Shown here in pieces: positions 15,290-22,343 of a stretch of DNA of 64,000 bases; within the stretch, counting starts at the first letter, position 1; the number at the start of each line of letters is the position of its first letter. Source of the DNA: RYN-230 sp036497945 (lineage in GTDB: Bacteria; Actinomycetota; Actinomycetes; Streptosporangiales; Streptosporangiaceae); assembly GCA_036497945.1 (NCBI GenBank), contig DASXIN010000130.1, positions 1 to 64,000 on the forward strand, given 5' to 3'. A model generated the notes under the pieces. It saw only the letters and a program-made list of their open reading frames with translations. It did not search any database and had not been told where the DNA came from. A program made the position numbers and the translations under genes.

Positions 15290-16170
15290 TGACCGGTCCG
15301 CCGCAGACCTCGTTCGGTCAGACCGGGCGCGGGCCACGGCTGCTCGGCAGTGGCCGCGGCGCGGTGGCCGTGTCCACCGCCAGCACGATCGTGGTGCTGG
15401 CCGGGCTGGTCGCGCTGTTCTTTCTGGCCCCGGGCAGCGCCGCAGTCCGGCACACGTTCTTCAACCCGGAAGACATGTGGAAGTCGTTCATCGGCGACCC
15501 CAAGCAGGGCTACTACTCGGTCGGCGCGGCGCTCTGGCTGAACATCCGGATGTTCCTGGCCGCCGAGGTGCTCATCCTCATCCTGGCCTTGGTCCTCGCC
15601 GTGGTCCGGCAGTCCACCAGCCCGGTCATGTTCCCGCTGCGCATCGTCAGCACCATCTACGTGGACGTGTTCCGCGGCGTGCCGCTGATCCTGGTCATCT
15701 TCGCCATCGGGTTCGGCGTGCCCGCGCTCAACCTGGGCTTCGTCTCCACCCAGTCGGCCGCCGTCTACGGCGTGCTGGCCCTGGTGCTGTCCTACTCGGC
15801 CTACGTGTCCGAGGTGTACCGGGCCGGGCTGAACTCGGTGCACCAGAGCCAGGTGGCCGCGGCCCGCTCGCTCGGCCTGTCCCAGTGGACCTCGCTGCGT
15901 TACGTGATCCTGCCGCAGGCGGTGCGCAACATCATCCCCCCGCTGCTGAACGACTTCATCAGCCTGCAGAAGGACACCGCGCTGGTCGGCATCCTCGGCG
16001 CGATCGAGGCCAACAAGGCGGCCGAGATCTTCAGCGACACCGTGTTCAACTACTCCAGTTATGTGGTGGCGGCCATCCTGTTCCTGCTGCTGACCATCCC
16101 GCTGGCCCGGTTCACCGACCACCTGATCGCCCGGGACCGGCGCCGCCGGCTGGCCGGGGCGACAACGTGA
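15289..16170 (+). CDS. Amino acid ABC transporter, permease
   Basis: This 293-residue inner-membrane permease of the His/Glu/Gln/Arg/opine family has a membrane segment near residues 27-47 and about four to five more after residue 80. The ATPase-docking EAA loop reads QVAAARSLGLSQWTSLRYVILPQAVRNIIPPLLN. ATG 15289 overlaps the binding-protein stop (TGATGA). It carries the ligand across the membrane, driven by the ATPase encoded next, and probably works as a homodimer because no second permease gene is present. Confidence 0.92.
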   Translation: MTGPPQTSFGQTGRGPRLLGSGRGAVAVSTASTIVVLAGLVALFFLAPGSAAVRHTFFNPEDMWKSFIGDPKQGYYSVGAALWLNIRMFLAAEVLILILALVLAVVRQSTSPVMFPLRIVSTIYVDVFRGVPLILVIFAIGFGVPALNLGFVSTQSAAVYGVLALVLSYSAYVSEVYRAGLNSVHQSQVAAARSLGLSQWTSLRYVILPQAVRNIIPPLLNDFISLQKDTALVGILGAIEANKAAEIFSDTVFNYSSYVVAAILFLLLTIPLARFTDHLIARDRRRRLAGATT

Positions 16171-16949
16171 CCGCCGACATCGTCCCGGCGGACGGCAGCA
16201 GCCCGGTACCGGCGTTGCGAATAGAAGGTCTGCAGAAGTCGTTCGGGCCGAACCTGGTGCTCAACGGGATCGACCTCAGCGTGGCCTCCCACGAGGTCAT
16301 CTGCCTGATCGGGGCGTCCGGGTCGGGCAAGTCCACGCTGCTGCGCTGCGTCAACCTGCTGGAGCGGATCAACGCCGGCCGGATCATCCTGTTGGGCCAG
16401 GACATCAGCCGCCCGGGCATCGACCAGAACGCGGTGCGCCGCCACGTCGGCATCGTGTTCCAGTCGTTCAACCTGTTCCCGCACATGACCGTGCTGCGGA
16501 ACATCACGCTGGCTCCGGTCAAGGCGCTCGGCCTGGGCCGGCGGCAGGCCGAGGAGGAGGCGCGGGCGCTGCTGGACCGGTTCGGCCTGCTGGACAAGCA
16601 GGCCGACTACCCGGACCGGCTGTCCGGCGGCCAGCAGCAGCGGGTGGCCATCGTCCGGGCGCTGGCCATGCACCCCCAGCTCATGCTGCTCGACGAGGTG
16701 ACCAGCGCGCTCGACCCGGAACTGGTGGCCGAGGTGCTGGACGTGATCCGCGAGCTGGCCGCCGGCGGGATGACCATGCTGATCGCCACGCACGAGATGG
16801 GGTTCGCCCGGGACATCGCGAACCGGGTCTGTTTCCTGGCCGATGGCCGGATCGTCGAGGACTCGCCGCCCGCGGAACTGTTTTCCAACCCCAAAGACGA
16901 GCGCACGCAACGCTTCTTGCGTCGCATCATCGACGCCGGCCGGCTCTGA
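16167..16949 (+). CDS. Amino acid ABC transporter, ATP-binding protein
   Basis: This 260-residue GlnQ/HisP-type ATPase contains Walker A GASGSGKST, Q-loop VFQSFNLFPHMTV, signature LSGGQQQRVAIVRAL, Walker B LMLLDEVTSALDPE and the switch His in ATHEMGFARDIA. GTG 16167 overlaps the permease stop by GTGA. It completes the three-gene import operon. A GC-rich hairpin directly follows, before the convergent SDR gene. Confidence 0.94.
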   Translation: MTADIVPADGSSPVPALRIEGLQKSFGPNLVLNGIDLSVASHEVICLIGASGSGKSTLLRCVNLLERINAGRIILLGQDISRPGIDQNAVRRHVGIVFQSFNLFPHMTVLRNITLAPVKALGLGRRQAEEEARALLDRFGLLDKQADYPDRLSGGQQQRVAIVRALAMHPQLMLLDEVTSALDPELVAEVLDVIRELAAGGMTMLIATHEMGFARDIANRVCFLADGRIVEDSPPAELFSNPKDERTQRFLRRIIDAGRL

Positions 16950-16965
16950 GCCGGTGGCCGGTCAA

Positions 16966-16982
16966 GCCGGGCTCCGCCCGGC
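16966..16982. terminator. Bidirectional hairpin between convergent ABC and SDR genes
   Basis: GCCGGGC-TCC-GCCCGGC is a perfect 7-bp stem with a three-base loop. It fills the 36-bp gap between two convergent stop codons. Confidence 0.6.
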
Positions 16983-16985
16983 CGC

Positions 16986-17741
16986 CTAGTGCATCACCCA
17001 GCCACCATCCACGCAGAGCAGCTGCCCGCTGATGAACGACGACTCCGGGGCGGCCAGGAACAGCACCGCGTTCGCGATGTCGGCTGGCTCGCCGCGCCGC
17101 TTGACCGCCTGCTGGTCCAGGATGAACTGGTTGTAAGCGGGCAAATCCGGGTGGATCGCCTCGGCCGCGGTCGGGAACGCGCCGGGCGCGATCGCGTTGA
17201 CCGTGATGCCGTCCGCGCCGCACTCCCGGGCCAGCGCCCGGGTCAGCCCGACCAGCGCGCCCTTGGACGCCACGTAAGGCGCCAGGAACGGGGTCCCGCC
17301 GAAGAACGTGATGCTGGACACGTTGATGATCCGGCCCGCCCCGGCCTGCCGCATCCCGGGCAGCGCGGCCTGGGCGCAGACGAACGCGGCGTCCACGTTG
17401 ACCCGCTGCACCGCGAGCCAGTCCGCGGTGCTGTAGTCGCTGACTTCCTTTCTGGGGTAGATCGCGGCGTTATTGATGAGAACGTCCACTCCGTCCCACC
17501 GGGCGGCGATGTCGTCGATCAACTCCCGGGCCGCGGCCAGGTCGGCCAGGTCGCAGGGGGCGAAGAACGCCTCACCCGGGCCGCCGGTGGCGCCGATCTC
17601 GCTGGCTAGCTTGGCGCCGGGGCTGTCTGGCCGGTCCACGATGGCCACCATGGCCCCCTCGGCCGCGAACGCGCCGGCCATGGCCGAGCCGAGCCCGCCG
17701 GCCGCCCCGGTGATGACCACGGTCTGGTCCGCGAATCGCAT
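16986..17741 (-). CDS. Short-chain dehydrogenase/reductase
   Basis: This 251-residue classical SDR has the cofactor motif TGAAGGLGSAMA at residues 11-22 and Asp at the end of beta-2 (IVDRPD), which favours NAD(H). Also present are NNAAIYP, the catalytic region NVSSITFFGG with APYVASKGAL (YxxxK), and GAFPT after the active site. The enzyme oxidises or reduces a carbonyl or alcohol; the substrate is unknown. It is the only gene next to the palindromic operator at 17757-17793 on this side and is probably controlled by it, possibly by a GntR-type regulator encoded elsewhere. Confidence 0.88.
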   Translation of the reverse strand: MRFADQTVVITGAAGGLGSAMAGAFAAEGAMVAIVDRPDSPGAKLASEIGATGGPGEAFFAPCDLADLAAARELIDDIAARWDGVDVLINNAAIYPRKEVSDYSTADWLAVQRVNVDAAFVCAQAALPGMRQAGAGRIINVSSITFFGGTPFLAPYVASKGALVGLTRALARECGADGITVNAIAPGAFPTAAEAIHPDLPAYNQFILDQQAVKRRGEPADIANAVLFLAAPESSFISGQLLCVDGGWVMH

Positions 17742-17756
17742 CCGGGCACTCCCATT

Positions 17757-17793
17757 TAGGTGATCACCTAGGGAATTTCTAGGATGTGATCAC
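17757..17793. promoter_or_regulatory. Palindromic operator upstream of the SDR gene
   Basis: TAGGTGATCACCTA is a perfect 14-bp palindrome. A second, inverted copy follows as CTAGGATGTGATCAC after the AT-rich spacer GGAATTT, so the block forms an imperfect larger palindrome. It starts 15 bp upstream of the SDR start codon. The shape suits a dimeric GntR- or MarR-type repressor. Confidence 0.6.
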
Positions 17794-17844
17794 GGTAGTC
17801 CTCTGTGTCAGCGGTGAACCACATCAAGGGAGCCGCGCAGGTCC

Positions 17845-19566
17845 ATGAAGCAGAGCGGCGGAGTAGCGTCGGCCAGGGAGTTCCTGGCCCATCGAGGCCT
17901 GATCGCGTTCGCCGCCGGGTGCGCGGTGGCCGAGGCGGCGCTGCTCTGCGCGGTCGCCCCTTCCGCCCGGGTGCTGGCCGCCCAGGTCAGCGCGGTGCCG
18001 CCGCTGGCCGTGTTCCACGACCTGCGCTGGCTGTTCGGCTACCAGCAGCAGTCCTGGCCCGGGTTCGCGCTGCTGCTGGCCGGCCTGATCCTGGCCCGGT
18101 CCGTGCTGAACGCCACGCTGGTCCTGCTGGCCTGGCCCGCGGACCGGCCCCGGCCCACACCGCGCGCGGCGTTTGGCGCGTCGGTCACCCTGACCATGGT
18201 GGCCTGCCTGCTGCTCTCGCCCATCGTCGCGCTCAGCGTCGGGGTGGCCATCATGCCGTTCTCCTGGCCCTACCTGGGCGCGCTCGTCGTCATGCTGCTG
18301 ATCTCGGTCCCACTCAGCCACGGCGGGATCCGCACGTCGTGGTGGCGCACACTGCCGCCGCCCCGGGCGGTGTTCTGGCTGCTGACCGACTTCGCCGTGC
18401 TGTCGCTGGCCGCGGCGGCCATCGGGCGGGTGCCGCTGGCCGTGGCCGTCCTGGTCGCCGGGCTGGCTGGGGTGGCCAACGCCCGGGCCTGGTTCGGCCT
18501 GGTCCGCGCGGTGACCCGGAAGCAGGATCGGCGGGCGGCCGAGACCTGGCCACTGCTCCGGCTGCCGCTCGCCCCGCTGGCCGCGGTGCTGTCCATCGCG
18601 CTGGTGATCGGGATGACCCAGGCCGCGTTCGTGGTCGGCCGCGGGCCGCGCCAGGTGGGCGTGGAAGCGGCCGCCATCCAGGCGGGCGGCGGCGGGGCGG
18701 CCGGGGCCAGCCTCGCCAGCGGCGCTACCGGCCCGCGGCCCGCTCACGGCACCGTGGCGGGCCACCGGTCCCAGCGTGATCCGGTCCTGGTCATCCTGGG
18801 CTTCGGCTCGGCCTGCTGCGGCGGGGCCCGGTCGCTCCAGTCGGTCGCGCCCGGCGCGTACCTCCAGCAGTTCTCCTACCGCGGGCTGAACGCGGCGGGC
18901 CAGCCGCTGCCGCAGGGCAGCGCGGCCAGCAACCTGCCGCTGCCCGAACTGGGCGACCGGATCGCCGCTCAGGTGCAGCGGCTGCACTGGGAAACCGGCC
19001 GGCCGGTGGACATCATCGCGGAGAGCGAAGGCACCCTGGGCGTGGACGCCATGCTGGCCACCCGCCGCGGCCTGCCGCTGGGCTCGGTGGTGATGATGAG
19101 CCCGATCGTCACCCCCGGCCAGGTCAGCTACCCCGCGGGCAGCGGCCCCAGCGCCGGGCTCATCCCGGCGGACGAACTGCGCGCGGTGGTCTGGTTCGTC
19201 GGCGGCCTGTCGCCGTTCGGCTCCTCCGGGGCGCAGCGGCTCATCGACTCGGTCAACGTGGACGGCGCGCGGTTCGCCGCCTCAGCCGCCCGGCATCATC
19301 CGTTGCGCATGGTGCTGATGGTGCCGCTGGCCGACGCGGTCACGCTGCCGGTCTGCCCGCTGCCGCCGGACGTTTTCGTGATCCCGGCGCTGCACGGTGA
19401 CCTGCTCGGCACGCCACTGGTCAAACGGATGGTGCACCGGTTCCTGGCCGGGGGGACGATGCGGATGCCGGGTAAGTACAACGGCACCGCGGAGCTCGTG
19501 GCCGCGGCGGCGGCCGCCTGGCGGATGCCGGAAATCACCCCGCCGCAGCCGGCCTGCGACCGCTGA
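17845..19566 (+). CDS. Membrane protein with a C-terminal alpha/beta-hydrolase-like domain
   Basis: About 573 residues. The first 260 or so hold about six to seven hydrophobic segments (for example LIAFAAGCAVAEAALLCAV, ALLLAGLILARSVLNATLV, YLGALVVMLLISVPLS). An Ala/Gly linker follows. The C-terminal region (about 310-570) begins DPVLVILGFGSACCGGA and contains VDIIAESEGTLGVDAML, a G-x-S-x-G-like nucleophile elbow in which the first Gly is Ala. PALHGDLLGTPLV is a plausible His region. This suggests a membrane-tethered esterase, lipase or thioesterase. AAGGGAG stands 12 bp before ATG 17845. I do not recognise a named family. Confidence 0.7.
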   Translation: MKQSGGVASAREFLAHRGLIAFAAGCAVAEAALLCAVAPSARVLAAQVSAVPPLAVFHDLRWLFGYQQQSWPGFALLLAGLILARSVLNATLVLLAWPADRPRPTPRAAFGASVTLTMVACLLLSPIVALSVGVAIMPFSWPYLGALVVMLLISVPLSHGGIRTSWWRTLPPPRAVFWLLTDFAVLSLAAAAIGRVPLAVAVLVAGLAGVANARAWFGLVRAVTRKQDRRAAETWPLLRLPLAPLAAVLSIALVIGMTQAAFVVGRGPRQVGVEAAAIQAGGGGAAGASLASGATGPRPAHGTVAGHRSQRDPVLVILGFGSACCGGARSLQSVAPGAYLQQFSYRGLNAAGQPLPQGSAASNLPLPELGDRIAAQVQRLHWETGRPVDIIAESEGTLGVDAMLATRRGLPLGSVVMMSPIVTPGQVSYPAGSGPSAGLIPADELRAVVWFVGGLSPFGSSGAQRLIDSVNVDGARFAASAARHHPLRMVLMVPLADAVTLPVCPLPPDVFVIPALHGDLLGTPLVKRMVHRFLAGGTMRMPGKYNGTAELVAAAAAAWRMPEITPPQPACDR

Positions 19567-19640
19567 CCTGCCAGCCAGCCGGATGAGCAGCCTGATCAGT
19601 TGGGCATCAGCGGGACCAGCCCGGCGTTCTGGCACACCGC

Positions 19641-20546
19641 TCAGGGCCGCGCCTCGGCCTCGAGTTCCGCCCGGACCTTCAGCAGCTCGCGGCGCGCCTC
19701 AGCGCTGGGCACCGGATAGCGCGGGTCGATCCTGATCAGCGTGTCGGCGATGACCGCGGCCGCGCACACCCGGGTGAACCACTTGTGGTCGGCGGGCAGC
19801 ACGTACCAGGGCGCCCACTCGGTGCTGGTGTGGCTGAGCATGTCGGAGTAGGCCCGCTGGTAGTCGTCCCAGTACTGGCGCTCCCGCGCGTCGCTGGCGG
19901 AGAACTTCCAGTTCTTCTCCGGCCGGTCGATCCGCTTCAGGAACCGGGCCCGCTGCTCCTCCTTGGACAGGTTGAGAAACAGCTTGACCACCTGGATCCC
20001 GTTGTCCACCAGGTAGCGTTCCCACTCGTTGATCTCGCGGTAGCGCCGGGACCAGAGCGCCCAGTCTCTGCCGTCCTTGGGCACCCGCTCGGCCTCGGCC
20101 AGTTCCGGGTGTACCCGGACGACGAGGACCTCCTCGTAGTGTGACCGGTTGAAGATGCCGAGCTGGCCCCGCGCGGGGAGCTTGCGGGCGTGCCGCCACA
20201 GGTAGTCGTGGTGCAGTTCTTCCGCGGTGGGCGCCTTGAAGCTGGACACCGTGACGCCCTGCGGGTTGACCCCGCTCATCACGTGCTTGATCGTGCCGTC
20301 CTTGCCCCCCGCGTCCAGGGCCTGCAGCACGACCAGCACGCCGTAGACGTCCTGCGCGGCCAGCCGGTCCTGGTATTCGGCCAGCAGTTCCACCCCGCGG
20401 CTGAGCATGACCAGTCCATCGTGCTTCTTGCGCACGCCGAACCGCGCACCGGGGTCGTAGTCCTTGGCCAGGTTTACCGCCGTGCCGGGCGGCACCCGCA
20501 GTGGCCGGATCAGGCTGGGAATCCAGTCGGTGTCCTGTTCAGTCAT
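19641..20546 (-). CDS. ppk2: Polyphosphate kinase 2 family protein
   Basis: This 301-residue PPK2-type P-loop kinase transfers phosphate between polyphosphate and nucleotides. Walker A appears as VLQALDAGGKDGTIKHV. The lid and catalytic region contain GIFNRSHYEEVLVVRVHPE, and the conserved Lys/Asp segments are FLNLSKEEQRARFLKRIDRPEKNWKFS and PADHKWFTR. The length of about 300 fits single-domain PPK2, the class I/III group that phosphorylates ADP or AMP with polyphosphate. It is cytoplasmic. It starts at 20546, divergent from the arfB gene, with a two-copy repeat in its upstream region. Confidence 0.9.
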   Translation of the reverse strand: MTEQDTDWIPSLIRPLRVPPGTAVNLAKDYDPGARFGVRKKHDGLVMLSRGVELLAEYQDRLAAQDVYGVLVVLQALDAGGKDGTIKHVMSGVNPQGVTVSSFKAPTAEELHHDYLWRHARKLPARGQLGIFNRSHYEEVLVVRVHPELAEAERVPKDGRDWALWSRRYREINEWERYLVDNGIQVVKLFLNLSKEEQRARFLKRIDRPEKNWKFSASDARERQYWDDYQRAYSDMLSHTSTEWAPWYVLPADHKWFTRVCAAAVIADTLIRIDPRYPVPSAEARRELLKVRAELEAEARP

Positions 20547-20560
20547 CCCTCTCCCCGCTC

Positions 20561-20622
20561 TGGTACGTCCCCGGTCCCTTTCTTGCCCCGACCCTGGTAA
20601 CCGTCCCCGGTCCCTTCCTCCC
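20561..20622. repeat. Two direct repeats in the ppk2-arfB divergent region
   Basis: TGGTACGTCCCCGGTCCCTT (20561) and TGGTAACCGTCCCCGGTCCC (20595) repeat at about 34-bp spacing, each followed by a pyrimidine tract. They fill the 92-bp gap between divergent genes and could be a two-site operator or a dispersed repeat. Confidence 0.45.
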
Positions 20623-20638
20623 CCAACTCTCGTAGATC

Positions 20639-21070
20639 ATGGTGGATGTGGCCGATCCGATCCAGGTCCGGGGCGCGGTGATCCCGGCCGACGAGCTGTC
20701 CTGGCGGTTTTCCCGGTCTTCCGGGCCGGGCGGGCAGTCCGTCAACACCAGCGACAGCCGGGTCGAACTGTCCTACGACCTGGCCACGTCCACCGCGCTG
20801 CCCCCGGTGCTCAAGGAGCGCGCGCTGCGCACGCTGCACGGGCGGCTGGTCGACGGCGTGCTCACGGTCAGCGCGTCCGAGTTCCGCTCCCAGCTACGCA
20901 ACCGGGAAGCCGCCGCGCGCCGGATGGCCGACGTGCTGACCGCGGCCACCGCCCCGCCGCCGCCGGCCCGGCGGCCGACCAAGCCGACCCGCGGGTCCAA
21001 GGAGCGACGGCTGGCCGCCAAGCAGCGCCGCTCCCAGATCAAGCGCCTCCGCCGCTCCACCGACGAATAG
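20639..21070 (+). CDS. arfB: ArfB-type alternative ribosome rescue hydrolase
   Basis: This 143-residue peptidyl-tRNA hydrolase of the YaeJ/ICT1 family releases peptides from ribosomes stalled without a stop codon. The catalytic GGQ lies in FSRSSGPGGQSVNTSDSRVEL at about residues 30-32, and the basic C-terminal tail (KPTRGSKERRLAAKQRRSQIKRLRR) is the part that enters the empty mRNA channel. There is no codon-recognition domain, so it is not RF1 or RF2. ATG 20639 lacks a visible ribosome site and a leaderless transcript is possible. A strong hairpin follows the stop. Confidence 0.92.
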   Translation: MVDVADPIQVRGAVIPADELSWRFSRSSGPGGQSVNTSDSRVELSYDLATSTALPPVLKERALRTLHGRLVDGVLTVSASEFRSQLRNREAAARRMADVLTAATAPPPPARRPTKPTRGSKERRLAAKQRRSQIKRLRRSTDE

Positions 21071-21081
21071 CCCAAAGCATC

Positions 21082-21127
21082 AGTGCGGTGAGTTGTGCCC
21101 CGCGGGTGGGGCACAACTCACCGCACT
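21082..21127. terminator. Perfect 20-bp stem hairpin, dispersed terminator family (copy 1)
   Basis: AGTGCGGTGAGTTGTGCCCC pairs perfectly with GGGGCACAACTCACCGCACT around the loop GCGGGT. It lies between convergent stops at 21070 and 21150 and can act on both strands. Almost the same sequence recurs at 47761-47814, again between convergent genes. Confidence 0.75.
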
Positions 21128-21149
21128 CACGTCTCAGACGCGGCGGGGC

Positions 21150-21551
21150 TCATTCTTCGCCGGAGAAGCGCTCCCAGGCGGACTGCCGGGTCATGTCCAG
21201 TGCCGCGCCGATCCGGGCCCAGGTCGCGCCCAGCGACCGGGCCTTGCGCACCCAGTGCGTCAGGTACTCCTCGGCCTGGCGGCCCGCCGCCGCCACCCGG
21301 GGCAGGCTGGCCAGGATCTCGTCCAGCGACGTCTCCTGCTCCCACGGCGCCACCCGCGGCGGGCTAGACGGCGGCTGGCCGGACGGCTGGGCTTGCGCCT
21401 GAGCCTGGGCCTGGATGATCTCGCCGCACAGCGCCACGCACTCGTTGCAGATGTACACCCCGTGCCCAGCGACCAGCCTGGCCACCTCGGTGTTGGGCTT
21501 GAGGCAGAACGAGCAGCACGCGATCACGGCGGGGGCGGTGTCCGCAGTCAT
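21150..21551 (-). CDS. ClpX-type C4 zinc-finger protein
   Basis: The 133-residue protein begins with the zinc-binding domain seen at the N-terminus of ClpX: CSFCLKPNTEVARLVAG then YICNECVALCGEII (four Cys, residues about 13-38). There is no AAA+ domain. A Gln/Ala/Pro-rich linker leads to a helical C-terminal segment ending WARIGAALDMTRQSAWERF, which resembles a helix-turn-helix. It may be an adaptor or a small regulator. ATG 21551 is the only good start. It converges on arfB. Confidence 0.8.
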   Translation of the reverse strand: MTADTAPAVIACCSFCLKPNTEVARLVAGHGVYICNECVALCGEIIQAQAQAQAQPSGQPPSSPPRVAPWEQETSLDEILASLPRVAAAGRQAEEYLTHWVRKARSLGATWARIGAALDMTRQSAWERFSGEE

Positions 21552-21883
21552 GAACTCTCCGTACGACAGCTGTCAGGAAGTGCCTTACATCGGCCCTCAC
21601 GGTACGCCTGTCAGGCTCCACCTGACAAGTGCGGCGACGGACAGGATCATAGATCGAAAACTTCCGGTCAAAAATGGAGCACAGCCTGGATGCAACCGTT
21701 CCCGGCAGATCAACCGAAGCACTTGCGTAACAGCACGCGGCCGTGGATCGTACGGCAATGGCCCGCGACTACGCGGCGGGCACAGCACCGGGGAAACGTT
21801 TCGATCACGGCCGACCGGACATTGACGGGCCGAGCCCACCGGAACCGGGCCAGGACACCATCCGCGAATCGGAGAGATGACCA
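21552..21883. other. Intergenic region upstream of mscL
   Basis: This 332-bp divergent region lies between the zinc-finger gene and mscL. It contains several overlapping open frames but none with a ribosome site and coding-like composition. GGAGAG at 21871-21876 is the ribosome site for mscL. Promoters for both flanking genes are expected here, but I cannot mark them. Confidence 0.5.
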
Positions 21884-22315
21884 ATGAGGGGCTTCAAGAA
21901 CTTCCTTATGCGCGGTGACGTGATCGTCGTCGCGGTCGGGCTGGTCGTCGCGCTGGCGTTCAGCGGGCTGATCGCCGCGTTCACCACCAACATCATCAAC
22001 CCGATCATCGCCCGGTTGCAGGGCGGCATGTCCATCGGCCTGGGTGTGCAGCTAGGTAGCGATCACAACCCGAAGACGTTCCTGAACTTCGGCGCGTTCA
22101 TCTCGGCGATCATCTACTTCGTGATCTTCGTGGCCGTCGTGTACTTCGTCATCGTGGTGCCCTACAAGCACGTGCAGGCCCGGCGCGGCCAGACGGTGTT
22201 CGGCGACCCCACCCCGGTCAAGACCTGTCCCTACTGCCTGTCCACCGACCTCCCGGCGGCCGCTTCGAAGTGCAAGTACTGCGGCACCGACCAGCCCGCG
22301 GTGACGGCCGGCTGA
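21884..22315 (+). CDS. mscL: Large-conductance mechanosensitive channel MscL with a zinc-ribbon tail
   Basis: The 143-residue product starts MRGFKNFLMRGDVIVVAVGLVV, the N-terminal amphipathic helix and first membrane helix of MscL. The pore residues are VALAFSGLIAAFTTNIINPIIA. A short periplasmic loop follows and a second membrane helix (ISAIIYFVIFVAVVYFVIVV). Where the usual C-terminal helical bundle should be, it has a four-Cys zinc ribbon: CPYCLSTDLPAAASKCKYCG. It should open under membrane tension to release solutes during osmotic downshock. The cytoplasmic ribbon is an unusual addition that may sense zinc, redox or partner proteins. GGAGAG stands seven bases before the ATG. Confidence 0.93.
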   Translation: MRGFKNFLMRGDVIVVAVGLVVALAFSGLIAAFTTNIINPIIARLQGGMSIGLGVQLGSDHNPKTFLNFGAFISAIIYFVIFVAVVYFVIVVPYKHVQARRGQTVFGDPTPVKTCPYCLSTDLPAAASKCKYCGTDQPAVTAG

Positions 22316-22343
22316 GCCCCGGCCGCGCCGCCGTCTGGTCAGC

